Source: Candidatus Tagabacteria bacterium CG09_land_8_20_14_0_10_41_14
GTDB lineage: Bacteria; Patescibacteriota; Minisyncoccia; JAHISW01; Tagabacteraceae
NCBI GenBank assembly: GCA_002774055.1
Contig: PEZL01000033.1
Coordinates: 1 to 20,660 of the forward strand
Direction: 5' to 3'
DNA: 20,660 bases
The position numbers and the translations under genes are program-made. Below, piece after piece: positions 12,659-20,165 of the stretch. A model generated the notes under the pieces. The model did not search any database. It saw only the letters and a program-made list of their open reading frames with translations, and had not been told where the DNA came from. Position 1 is the first letter of the stretch; every line of letters starts with the position of its first letter.

Positions 12659-13890
12659 GTTAATTTTTTTAATAATTCTTTTTTATCTATCAATTTTGTT
12701 CCTTTCTCTCTTCTTTTCTTTAATTCAAATTTCCTCTCGCTAATTGTTTTTTTACTCACCACAATCCGCCAGGGTATTCCGAGCAAATCAGCATCGGCAA
12801 ATTTTTCTCCGGCGCTTTTATCCGCTCTATCATCGTATAATACCTCCGCGCCCGCCTCCTGTAAATCTTGATATAATTTTTCAGCCGTGTCATTTTTTTC
12901 CGCAACGTCTACAATAAGAACCTTAAAGGGCGCAACCTCTTCGGGCCAGATAATACCCTTATCGTCGTTATAAACTTCCACAATCGCACCCATAAGCCTG
13001 CTTGGCCCAAGGCCGTAACAACTCATTATCACAGATTTTTTATTCCCGTTTTTATCAGAAAAGGTTAAACCCATCGGTTCTGAATAACGCTTGCCCAAAA
13101 TAAAAATATTTCCCACCTCAATGGTTTTTTCCTCTTTTAATTTTTCTCCGCAATTGGGGCATTGAGCGCCGGCCCTCAAATCGCAAATCTCTTTATTTTG
13201 AGAAAAATCGCATTTCGCGCAAAACATTATCAAATCCTCGCCCGCCTCCGTGGGAACCTGAAACTCATGAGAATATTCTTTTGAAAAACTTCCGCCCGAC
13301 GCCTCCGCCACACGCACATCTTCAAAGCCGCATCTTTTTAAAATATTAAGATAGGATTGTTTGACTTTGTCATAATACTTTTTTCTGTCTTCTTCATCGG
13401 CATGAAAACTATATAAATCCTTCATTGAAAACTCTTTCCCGCGCAGAAGGCCGGATTTAGCCCGCATTTCATCTCTAAACTTTGTCTGAATCTGATAAAT
13501 CGCCAGCGGCAAATCCTTATAAGAATTAATGTAGCGCCTCGCGATATCCGTAACAACCTCCTCGTGCGTGGCACCGAGCGCCCATTCTTTTTCCTGCCTG
13601 TCTTTTATTTTATACAAATAGTCGGCCGAATCCCACCTGCCGGTCTCCTCCCAAATTTCTTTTGGATGAAGCGCGGGCATCAAAATCTCCTGCCCGCCTA
13701 TTTTGTTCATCTCCTCGCGTATAATCGCCTCTATTTTTCTAAGCACGCGAAAACCCAGCGGCAGAAAAGAATAAACACCGCTGGATAATTTTTGAATAAA
13801 ACCGGCCCTGGCCAAAAGTCGGGCATTGACGGAAACTTCATCTTTAGGCGCTTCGCGCAGGGTTTTTGTAAAAAGTTGAGATAACTTCAT
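12655..13890 (-). CDS. proS: Prolyl-tRNA synthetase, short form without the editing domain
   Basis: This class II synthetase charges tRNA-Pro. The 411 residues start MKLSQLFTKTLREAP and contain GATHEEVVTDIARRYI (106-121), motif 2 QTKFRDEMRAKSGLLRGKEFSMKD (135-158), motif 3 YGLGPSRLMGAIVE and a C-terminal anticodon-binding domain (LYQDLQEAGAEVLYDDRADKSAGEKFADADLLGIP). The usual bacterial enzyme is about 570 residues because of a roughly 180-residue INS editing domain between motifs 2 and 3. Here that place holds only a short segment with CAKC (224-227) and CPNC (244-247), a likely zinc ribbon. Mischarged Ala-tRNA-Pro would need a separate deacylase. An in-frame TTG 21 nt upstream is rejected because a TATAAT covers that region. 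Confidence 0.95.
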   Translation of the reverse strand: MKLSQLFTKTLREAPKDEVSVNARLLARAGFIQKLSSGVYSFLPLGFRVLRKIEAIIREEMNKIGGQEILMPALHPKEIWEETGRWDSADYLYKIKDRQEKEWALGATHEEVVTDIARRYINSYKDLPLAIYQIQTKFRDEMRAKSGLLRGKEFSMKDLYSFHADEEDRKKYYDKVKQSYLNILKRCGFEDVRVAEASGGSFSKEYSHEFQVPTEAGEDLIMFCAKCDFSQNKEICDLRAGAQCPNCGEKLKEEKTIEVGNIFILGKRYSEPMGLTFSDKNGNKKSVIMSCYGLGPSRLMGAIVEVYNDDKGIIWPEEVAPFKVLIVDVAEKNDTAEKLYQDLQEAGAEVLYDDRADKSAGEKFADADLLGIPWRIVVSKKTISERKFELKKRREKGTKLIDKKELLKKLT

Positions 13891-13896
13891 AATAAT

Positions 13897-13902
13897 ATTA
13901 TA
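13897..13902 (-). promoter_or_regulatory. -10 box of proS, start-proximal
   Basis: A perfect TATAAT on the minus strand ends 6 nt before the proS ATG, which would make the proS mRNA leaderless. No good -35 is seen 16-18 nt upstream. A strong terminator stands immediately upstream, so a new promoter is needed here. Confidence 0.5.
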
Positions 13903-13923
13903 ATAGGGCAAGCAAGCCCGAAA

Positions 13924-13963
13924 AACAAGAAACGGCTAAATATCTATTTAGCCGTTTCTTGTT
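13924..13963 (-). terminator. Intrinsic terminator after rseP
   Basis: A perfect 19-bp inverted repeat (13924-13942 with 13945-13963; arm AACAAGAAACGGCTAAATA) is followed on the minus strand by TTGTTTTTC. It separates the murA-rseP unit from proS. Confidence 0.85.
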
Positions 13964-14079
13964 ATGTAAAAAACACCCCGCCCCGTTTTCCCGCGCTGGA
14001 CAATACCCCATTGCCCCGACAACAATTAAGAGTATATATTTCATAATAATATCCTAAACCTTATTTCATACTGAAAAAG

Positions 14080-15147
14080 TTAACCGTGAATAAGTTTCGC
14101 AATGTCTTTATAGGTAACAAGGAGCATTAAGGCGATAAGAAACAAAAATCCGGCTGTGTTAAGCCCCGTGCTCACTTTTTGGCTAATCGGAGACCCTTTT
14201 ACTGCTTCAATCGCCAAAAACAGCAACCTTCCGCCGTCAAGGGCGGGAAAGGGTAAAATATTAAGTATGGCAAGATTTATAGAAAGCAAGGCTATCAAAT
14301 TAACCACATAAACAAAACCCAACCCGGAGGCCGTACCCAAAATAGACATAATTCCCACGGGTCCCATAACAGCAACAGCCGCGCCACCGCTGGTAAACAA
14401 ATCAACCAAAATGCCGTAAAACGCTTTTACAATAGCAGCGGTAATAGAAATCGTAGTTTTAATCCCTTCCCAGATTGCCCTATAAAAAGGGAGGGAAACT
14501 ATGCCAACCCTGTCCATGGCAATACCCAAAGCGCCTACTCCTTCCGGCGGATTTATCTGCGGTACGGCCACCGCCATCATGTTTTTCTGTCCTCTTAAAT
14601 ATTCAATAAAAACTTCTTTGCCCTTATACCGTTCAACAAACTGCTGAACGCCAAGAACGCTGTTTACCTGAAAAGTTTCTCCTTCGGAAGAAAACGACAG
14701 CAATCTGTCGCCGGCGCTTAATCCGACCTCCTCCGCGGGCGTGCCAGGCTGCACCTGAATTATTGTAACATAAGCGTCTTGCGCCTCGCTTCCCACGCTG
14801 GTAGGCGCGCCAATCCACAAAACCAAACTAAAAAGCAGCCAGGCCAAAATCAGATTAAAGAAAACGCCGGCGGCCAAAATACAGGCGCGCAAATACATCG
14901 GCCTGGACGAAAAACTGCGGGACTGTTTTTCGCTTGAGTCTTCCCCGAAAATTTTCACAAACCCGCCAAACGGAAGCAGGTTTAAAGAATAAGTCGTTTC
15001 TCCTTTTTTGAAACTGAAAAGCCGCGGCGGAAAACCAAAACCAAACTCATCCACCCGCGCCCCGGAAAGTTTGGCAAGCAAAAAATGCCCGAACTCGTGA
15101 GATAAAATCAAAACCGCCAAGGCGGCAATTATAATAAAAATAATCAT
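14080..15147 (-). CDS. rseP: Site-2 membrane zinc metalloprotease, RseP/YaeL family (M50)
   Basis: This intramembrane protease typically cleaves anti-sigma factors or leftover signal peptides within the membrane. The 355 residues show an N-terminal membrane helix with the zinc motif HEFGH (17-21), a second hydrophobic block (about 89-113), a PDZ domain (about 125-195, VTIIQVQPGTPAEEVGLSAGDRLLSF), and the third zinc-ligand region NILPFPALDGGR near the C-terminus, with a final membrane helix. Only one PDZ is present, as in many non-proteobacterial members. The ATG lies 16 nt after the frr stop across a short tandem repeat. No sigma/anti-sigma pair is in the window, so its substrate is unknown. 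Confidence 0.95.
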   Translation of the reverse strand: MIIFIIIAALAVLILSHEFGHFLLAKLSGARVDEFGFGFPPRLFSFKKGETTYSLNLLPFGGFVKIFGEDSSEKQSRSFSSRPMYLRACILAAGVFFNLILAWLLFSLVLWIGAPTSVGSEAQDAYVTIIQVQPGTPAEEVGLSAGDRLLSFSSEGETFQVNSVLGVQQFVERYKGKEVFIEYLRGQKNMMAVAVPQINPPEGVGALGIAMDRVGIVSLPFYRAIWEGIKTTISITAAIVKAFYGILVDLFTSGGAAVAVMGPVGIMSILGTASGLGFVYVVNLIALLSINLAILNILPFPALDGGRLLFLAIEAVKGSPISQKVSTGLNTAGFLFLIALMLLVTYKDIAKLIHG

Positions 15148-15149
15148 AA

Positions 15150-15175
15150 CTAATGGCTAGTGGCTAGTGGCTAAT
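15150..15175. repeat. 7-nt tandem repeat spanning the frr stop codon (frr-rseP junction)
   Basis: The + strand reads CTAATGGCTAG followed by TGGCTAGTGGCTAAT, i.e. a TGGCTAR unit repeated three times. On the mRNA strand this puts TAG every 7 nt, hence in all three frames. Positions 15157-15175 are identical to 17457-17475 at the murA-mreB2 junction. Confidence 0.7.
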
Positions 15176-15715
15176 CTCGCGTTGTTTTCTGGACGCGATT
15201 TCCTCAAATTTCTTTACAGCCTTGTCTATAATATCTTGTAAATCGTCCTTATGCCGGTATTTTTCATCTTCGGATAAAACTCCTTCTCTTTCGCCATCCT
15301 GAATATCTTTCCAAATTTCATCTCTTTCTCTCCGCATAGAAATTCTTGCCTCTTCCAGTTTTTCGGAAAGAATTTTCAAAAGAGATTTTCTCCTTTCTTC
15401 GGTAAGTTCGGGAAAAGGAATACGAACGGTGTCTTTTTCCGTAATGGCCTGCACACCCAAATCAGAAGAGCGAACCGCGGCTTCTATGTTCATGATAATC
15501 TCCGTGTCCCAGGGTTTTACGCGCAGGGTTCTGGCGTCTTCAACCGAAATGGCGGCAACCCCCTTCAGCGGAGTCTTCGTGCCGTAATAATCAATTTTAA
15601 TGTTCTCCACCAAAGCAGGGGTGGCTCTGCCGGTGCGCAAAAGAGAAATTTCATCTCTAAACCATTGCTCAATTTCCTCAATTCTTTTTTTTATTTTAGA
15701 AAAATCATACATCAT
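15164..15715 (-). CDS. frr: Ribosome recycling factor
   Basis: RRF, with EF-G, splits post-termination ribosomes. The 183-residue protein is full length and shows the family features: IEQWFRDEISLLRTGRATPALVENIKIDYYGTKTPLKGVAAISVEDARTLRVKPWD, then IPFPELTEERRKSLLKILSEKLEEARISMRRERDEIWKDI, the long helices of domain I. Two consecutive ATG codons (15715 and 15712) could start it. The start is embedded in the right arm of a 13-bp inverted repeat whose other arm includes the stop codon of the preceding holB-like gene. Its own stop lies inside the 7-nt tandem repeat. Confidence 0.96.
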   Translation of the reverse strand: MMYDFSKIKKRIEEIEQWFRDEISLLRTGRATPALVENIKIDYYGTKTPLKGVAAISVEDARTLRVKPWDTEIIMNIEAAVRSSDLGVQAITEKDTVRIPFPELTEERRKSLLKILSEKLEEARISMRRERDEIWKDIQDGEREGVLSEDEKYRHKDDLQDIIDKAVKKFEEIASRKQREISH

Positions 15716-15777
15716 GATGCCAATATGCGAATTTTATGCCAATTTTGCGAATTGCGAATTACATATATTGGCATCAT
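15714..15777. repeat. Inverted repeat spanning the holB-like/frr junction
   Basis: ATGATGCCAATAT (15714-15726) and ATATTGGCATCAT (15765-15777) are perfect 13-nt inverted copies. The interior carries further copies of ATGCCAAT and GCGAATT motifs. In the mRNA one arm contains the TGA stop of the upstream gene and the other pairs over the frr ATG. Confidence 0.65.
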
Positions 15778-16433
15778 AGCACAAAACAAAGATACTCCAA
15801 AATCATCTTAAGCGACGCGCCGCGGCGAAGAGCAAAATTTCTCTGCCGCAACAGAATATCCAGCGAGCCGGCTTTCTCCGCTGAAAAATTTCTTTTAAAA
15901 TTATCGGCCAAAACAAACTCCAGGCAATCAAAAAAGGCCAGGGTTTTTTCCCTCTCGGACGCCAAAACAGAAACCATTTCCATCCTTTTATCGGGTGGTT
16001 TTCGCAAAAACTTTTTAACAAACTCTGTTTTTTTAAACGAAAAATTTTGAGAAACGTTAAATCTTAAATGCGCCAGTCGTGAACGCAAGGTATTCAAAAT
16101 ATTTTCAGCGCTTGGCGTAATAATAAAAAAATAACTAAGCCCTCCCGGTTCTTCCATTGTTTTAAGCAGCGCGTTAGATGCCTCAGCCGTGATGTTCGCG
16201 GATTCTATTATAAAAACTCTGCCCTTGCCCAAAAATGATTTTCTTGAAGCATTCTCGCGGACAGTTCTTGCGTCTTTTATGGAAAAGAGAGGAGTCTGCA
16301 AAAAGCAAAAATCGGGGTTGGTCGACAAATTCTGTTTTGCGGCGCCCAAAATATCACAAATTATTTTCAACGCCTCTTCTTTGGCCTGCTCAATGTCTCC
16401 CGTCAAAAGATAGCCATGATGGAAAGATTTCAT
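15774..16433 (-). CDS. DNA polymerase III delta'-like clamp-loader subunit
   Basis: The 219-residue protein keeps parts of the AAA+ fold: a Walker B-like strand GRVFIIESAN (71-80), ASNALLKTMEEPGG (85-98), YFFIIT and the sensor/arginine-finger-like ENILNTLRSRL (110-120). The Walker A loop is absent (the N-terminus is shortened to HGYLLTGD), and there is no zinc module, as expected of a non-catalytic delta' (HolB) subunit rather than DnaX. The C-terminal helical part is divergent. It would act in loading the beta sliding clamp. It starts 2 nt after mreB2 and its stop falls in the inverted repeat before frr. Confidence 0.8.
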   Translation of the reverse strand: MKSFHHGYLLTGDIEQAKEEALKIICDILGAAKQNLSTNPDFCFLQTPLFSIKDARTVRENASRKSFLGKGRVFIIESANITAEASNALLKTMEEPGGLSYFFIITPSAENILNTLRSRLAHLRFNVSQNFSFKKTEFVKKFLRKPPDKRMEMVSVLASEREKTLAFFDCLEFVLADNFKRNFSAEKAGSLDILLRQRNFALRRGASLKMILEYLCFVL

Positions 16434-16435
16434 GA

Positions 16436-17449
16436 TTACTTCTTCGCCACAATACTGCGCTTATAGGCATCCAAATGCTCCAGCGCCCGGCCGGTGCCCT
16501 TGGCAACGCACAGAAGCGCGTCGTTGGCCACAGTGGCGTTTATACCGGTTGAGCGAAAAACCAACTCACTAATATTTCTTAAAAGAGAACCGCCTCCGGT
16601 CATAAGAATACCAAATTCTATAATATCAGATGCCAGTTCAGGCGGAGTTTCCTGAAGCACCTGCTTAATCGCCTTAATCATATCTCTTAATTCGGAATCA
16701 ATCGCTTTCACAACTTCATTTGTGGAAATCTCGGCGCTCTTTGGAAGACCGGTAAGAAAATCTCTTCCCCGCAAAGCGCAGGTCAATTCCTCGTCACCAG
16801 CCACAGCCGAACCAACCGCGATTTTTATTTCCTCGGCCGTTCTGTCTCCAATGGCAAGATTAAAAGTTTTCTTTACATGATTTATGACGGCCTGGTCTAA
16901 TTTATTTCCCGCCACCCTGGCTGAAGTGCAATGCACAATTCCGCCCAGACTAATCACCGCCACATCCGTGGTGCCGCCGCCTATATCCACAATCATATGG
17001 CCTCTTGCTTCTTGAATGGGCACGCCCGCACCAATGGCAGCCAAAATAGGTTCTTTTACCACATAAGCAGAGCGGGCGCCGGCTTTTATTGCCGCTTCTA
17101 CCACGGCTCTTTTCTCGGTTGAAGTAACATCAGCCGGCACAGAAACCATCACCTCCGGCTTAAACATATTTAAACGCCCCAGGGCCTTGCCTATAAAATA
17201 CCTAAGCATCGCTTCCGTGGCTTTATAATCGGCGATTACTCCATCTTTCATCGGTCTATAAGTCACAATGGTATCGGGCGTTTTGCCTATCATTTCTTTT
17301 GCCTCATCTCCAACGGCTAAAATTTTATTTTCCGGCAAAGATACCGCCACCACGGACGGTTCATTTAAAACAATCCCGCGACCGGAAACAAACACCAATG
17401 TGTTGACGGTTCCCAAGTCTATTCCAATTTTTCTCGCAAACAAACTCAT
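16436..17449 (-). CDS. MreB paralogue (second actin-like shape protein)
   Basis: This 337-residue MreB-family protein has IGIDLGTVNTLVFV (8-21), VKEPILAAIGAG with the conserved Glu (133), VDIGGGTTDVAVISLGG (154-170) and TGGGSLLRN. It is clearly related to the MreB at 11532-12584 but differs throughout, and its N-terminus (MSLFARKIG) is shorter, so membrane attachment may differ. It is not beside mreC/mreD but follows murA and precedes the holB-like gene. Paralogues such as Mbl and MreBH in Bacillus have divided roles; whether that holds here is unknown. The leader from murA is the 7-nt tandem repeat. Confidence 0.93.
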   Translation of the reverse strand: MSLFARKIGIDLGTVNTLVFVSGRGIVLNEPSVVAVSLPENKILAVGDEAKEMIGKTPDTIVTYRPMKDGVIADYKATEAMLRYFIGKALGRLNMFKPEVMVSVPADVTSTEKRAVVEAAIKAGARSAYVVKEPILAAIGAGVPIQEARGHMIVDIGGGTTDVAVISLGGIVHCTSARVAGNKLDQAVINHVKKTFNLAIGDRTAEEIKIAVGSAVAGDEELTCALRGRDFLTGLPKSAEISTNEVVKAIDSELRDMIKAIKQVLQETPPELASDIIEFGILMTGGGSLLRNISELVFRSTGINATVANDALLCVAKGTGRALEHLDAYKRSIVAKK

Positions 17450-17456
17450 AATTATA

Positions 17457-17475
17457 CTAGTGGCTAGTGGCTAAT
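17457..17475. repeat. 7-nt tandem repeat spanning the murA stop codon (murA-mreB2 junction)
   Basis: CTAGTGGCTAGTGGCTAAT is identical over 19 nt to 15157-15175. On the mRNA strand it starts on the murA TAG and gives TAG in all three frames before the mreB2 ATG. Confidence 0.7.
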
Positions 17476-18736
17476 TCACTCTTTTAATATCCGCCCCAAC
17501 GGCGTTCAGTCTTTCTTCTATATTCTCATATCCCCTATCTATATTATACACATTATGAATAACCGAATCTCCTTTCGCAACCATTCCCGCTGTTAAAAAC
17601 GCCAGGCCTGCCCGCAAATCAGGCGACTCCATTTCCCGGCCCCTCAACAAGGTAGGGCCGTCTATCGTAGCCCTGTGCGGGTCGCAAAGAATTATCTCCG
17701 CGCCCATTCTTTGGATGTCAGAAAGATAATTCAAGCGGCCCTCAAAAACGGTTTCAAAAATCAGACTTCTTCCTTTCGCCTGTGTCAGGATTATTGAAAA
17801 AGGCGCCTGTAGGTCGGTCGGAAACCCGGGATACTCCCTGGTTTTTAAGGTAATCGGTCTAAAAGCAGCCCTAGCATTTAACAAAATATAATTCCTGCCC
17901 TCCTCCACCGCCACACCCGTAGCCCTTAAAGACTCCAACACCGCCCTGATTTGACGAGGTTCACATTGGGTTATTTTTAAATCTTTTCCGCAAAGAGCGG
18001 AAATTATGGCAAAACTGCCCGCCTCTATTCTATCGGGCGGAGTATCAAAAACGCCCGAAGAAAGAAGTTCGCCGCCATGAACGGAAACCGTATGCGTACC
18101 GGCGCCTCGGATATCCGCTCCCGCCTTGTTTAAAAATCCGGCAAGCGCTTCTATTTCCGGCTCACAAGCGCAATTATAAAGAACTGTTTTGCCTTTCACA
18201 AGCACCGCGGTCATCATCAGCGTTTCAGTAGCGGTTACGCTCGGCGTTTTTAAAAAAATTTCCGCCGGCTTCATTTTTTTAGCCTCAATCACATAAACCC
18301 TTTTTCCTCTTTTGACCACGGCGCCCATTTTTTTAAAAGCGTCTAAAAAAACATCTATGGGCCGCTGGCCTATCACGCAGCCGCCTGGATGAGGAAAAGA
18401 AACCACGCCCTCTCTTGCCAAAATGGGGCCCGTAAGCACAATAGAAGAACGAAATGATTTTGATATTTCGTAATCAAGTGCTGTTTTAAACTCGCGGGGC
18501 GGAATAAACTTGAAAGATCTTTTAGCGATACGATCTATTTTTACACCCAAATCTTCAAGAAGGTTATTCATCCGGAAAACATCTTCAATAAGAGGCGCGT
18601 TATTCAGCCGAAGTTCTTTTTTAAAAAGAATGGAGGCGGCTTGCGCCTTTAAAACAGAATTCTTGGCGCCCCTCACCGGTAATGTTCCGCTCAAACATCT
18701 TTTCCCTCCAAAACCGTTTACCAAAAACTTCGCCAT
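17471..18736 (-). CDS. murA: UDP-N-acetylglucosamine 1-carboxyvinyltransferase
   Basis: MurA transfers enolpyruvate from PEP to UDP-GlcNAc, the committed step of peptidoglycan synthesis. The 421 residues (E. coli: 419) start MAKFLVNGFGGKRCLSGTLPVRGAKNSVLK with the active-site Lys25 and Asn26, and hold the catalytic loop HPGGCVIGQRPID with Cys120, so the normal fosfomycin-sensitive Cys form is present. Other family segments are TATETLMMTAVLVKG, DRIEAGSFAI, YPGFPTDLQAPFSIILTQAKG and FEGRLNYLSDIQRMGAEI. An in-frame TTG at 18772 is rejected because it coincides with the predicted -35. It heads the unit murA-mreB2-holB-like-frr-rseP. Confidence 0.96.
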   Translation of the reverse strand: MAKFLVNGFGGKRCLSGTLPVRGAKNSVLKAQAASILFKKELRLNNAPLIEDVFRMNNLLEDLGVKIDRIAKRSFKFIPPREFKTALDYEISKSFRSSIVLTGPILAREGVVSFPHPGGCVIGQRPIDVFLDAFKKMGAVVKRGKRVYVIEAKKMKPAEIFLKTPSVTATETLMMTAVLVKGKTVLYNCACEPEIEALAGFLNKAGADIRGAGTHTVSVHGGELLSSGVFDTPPDRIEAGSFAIISALCGKDLKITQCEPRQIRAVLESLRATGVAVEEGRNYILLNARAAFRPITLKTREYPGFPTDLQAPFSIILTQAKGRSLIFETVFEGRLNYLSDIQRMGAEIILCDPHRATIDGPTLLRGREMESPDLRAGLAFLTAGMVAKGDSVIHNVYNIDRGYENIEERLNAVGADIKRVN

Positions 18737-18743
18737 TGCCTCA

Positions 18744-18772
18744 ATTCTAGACTTTTTATCTGTTTTTTGCAA
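18744..18772 (-). promoter_or_regulatory. murA promoter, apparently leaderless
   Basis: TTGCAA (18767-18772) is separated by 17 bp from TAGAAT (18744-18749). Only 7 nt then precede the murA ATG, so the predicted transcription start is on or next to the A of ATG. Confidence 0.6.
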
Positions 18773-18785
18773 ATATTAAGGTAAT

Positions 18786-19838
18786 ATGATAACCATCAAA
18801 ACAAGAAGGTATATAATGATTTTTTCGCTTGCCGTGTTTGTAATTGTGGCTACGGCTATTTTGTTTTACAGCCAGGGGTACAGTATTAACAGAAACCTCA
18901 CTCTCTCCCGCCACGGCGGCCTTTATATTTCCACCCCCTTCTCCGGCTCGGAGATTTTTATAAACAATGAAAACGAAAAAAAAACCGGCGTTTTGAACGG
19001 CGGACTTTTTAAATCAAATTTAAAGCCCGGCTACTATGCCGCGCTTGTAGCAAAAGACGGATTTTGGCCGTGGGCAAAAACGCTTGAGGTAAAAGAAGGA
19101 ATGGTGGCCGAAGCGCGCGCCATAATGGTACCGGAAAACCTAAAAGGAGAAATAATTGAAAAAGGAAATTTTTCCAACCTTTGGTCGCACAACAAATCAG
19201 AAACAATCGCGCTGAAAGAAAAAAACGGCAATTTTTATTCTCTAAGTTTTTATCTGCCGGATAAAGATATTTATCTCACGGCCGATTCTAATTTTACAAA
19301 ACAGCTCTTAACTTTCAAAGACGATATTACCGCCCTTGCCTGGGACAAAAATTATTTAATTTTTAAAAGCGAAAAGGGCCTTATCAAAGCCTCTTTTAAT
19401 TTTTCTTCAAACACGGCAAGCGCCCAATATTCCTCGGAGTCTTTTGAAAATTATTCCACCGTAAAATACGAACGGCTTACAGACAGGGACAGAGAAAAAT
19501 TATGGTGGAATCCGCCGACTAATCAGGTATTTGTGGACTGGCTGGAAGAAAACGGCGCGCCGCCTTATTATATCTGTGATGAAAATTGTGATTCTCTGCC
19601 TCTTCAAATTTTTCAAAGCAAATTCACCATCCAAAACATTGAATTTTTCCCGCAAAGAAAAGACGTAATAATAATAGCGGTTGGCAACGGAGTATACGCG
19701 CTTGAAATAGACGGCAGAGGCGGCCGGCTTATATATCCGATATATAAAGGAAAAAAACCAACCTTCGGACTTTCAAACAGCACTAATTATATTTATATCT
19801 TAGACGATAGTTCTCTTTTGAAAATGTATCTGAAATAG
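18786..19838 (+). CDS. Membrane-anchored PEGA-domain / beta-propeller-like protein
   Basis: The 350 residues show an N-terminal membrane helix (about 9-30), a PEGA-like beta domain (about 44-108: GGLYISTPFSGSEIFINNE, then LKPGYYAALVAKDGFWPW, the usual surface-sugar/protein-binding fold), and a long beta-rich region (about 130-350) with repeated short blades such as DITALAWDKNYLIFKSEKG and DVIIIAVGNGVYALEIDGRGGR, suggestive of a TolB/WD40-type propeller. It is probably anchored in the membrane with the bulk outside. The function is unknown. An AAGG at 18778-18781, 4 nt before the ATG, supports this start. It is divergent from murA, with only 49 nt between the start codons. Confidence 0.75.
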   Translation: MITIKTRRYIMIFSLAVFVIVATAILFYSQGYSINRNLTLSRHGGLYISTPFSGSEIFINNENEKKTGVLNGGLFKSNLKPGYYAALVAKDGFWPWAKTLEVKEGMVAEARAIMVPENLKGEIIEKGNFSNLWSHNKSETIALKEKNGNFYSLSFYLPDKDIYLTADSNFTKQLLTFKDDITALAWDKNYLIFKSEKGLIKASFNFSSNTASAQYSSESFENYSTVKYERLTDRDREKLWWNPPTNQVFVDWLEENGAPPYYICDENCDSLPLQIFQSKFTIQNIEFFPQRKDVIIIAVGNGVYALEIDGRGGRLIYPIYKGKKPTFGLSNSTNYIYILDDSSLLKMYLK

Positions 19839-19853
19839 TTCCTCAAAAAAACA

Positions 19854-20165
19854 ATGAAACAAATCAAGGACATCCTTGGTAAAAAAAGCGGGAAAACAAA
19901 AAACATTCACACCAGCCGTCACGCTCTGGCTGAAGAAATGGCGGGATATTTTAATGAACCCAAAGATTATAGAAAATATCTGGGCGTGTGCCATCAACAC
20001 CCGGAAGAAGAATTGCGCCGGCTTTTTTCCGAAATAAAACAGGAGGAAAAAAGAAATCCAAAAATCTCGCCGGTTAAATTATTTTTCTTCAAACTAAAAC
20101 AAATCGAAAAAATCCATGGAAAAAGAAAAAACGAAAATATATCAGAAAGGCGAAAAAGTGCTTAA
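19854..20165 (+). CDS. Basic 103-residue hypothetical protein
   Basis: I do not recognise this family with certainty. The protein is helical in appearance and basic, starting MKQIKDILGKKSGKTKNIHT, with a central YRKYLGVCHQHPEEELRRLFSEIKQ and a later SPVKLFFFKLKQIEK. The pairing of Y-x-LG, a helix and LFxxKLK recalls small conserved hypothetical proteins of Parcubacteria, but I cannot name a function. It has no signal peptide or membrane helix and is likely cytoplasmic. It begins 15 nt after the PEGA gene and overlaps the def start by 50 nt, so the three genes probably form an operon. Confidence 0.65.
   Translation: MKQIKDILGKKSGKTKNIHTSRHALAEEMAGYFNEPKDYRKYLGVCHQHPEEELRRLFSEIKQEEKRNPKISPVKLFFFKLKQIEKIHGKRKNENISERRKSA

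Noticed and set aside
13898..14044. A 48-codon minus-strand ORF with a hydrophobic start (MKYILLIVVGAMGYC) and an AGGA 8 nt upstream, between rseP and proS
   Set aside because: Its reading frame runs through both arms of the strong rseP terminator and ends in the proS -10 box, so it is more likely chance than a gene; it could be a decayed gene start.
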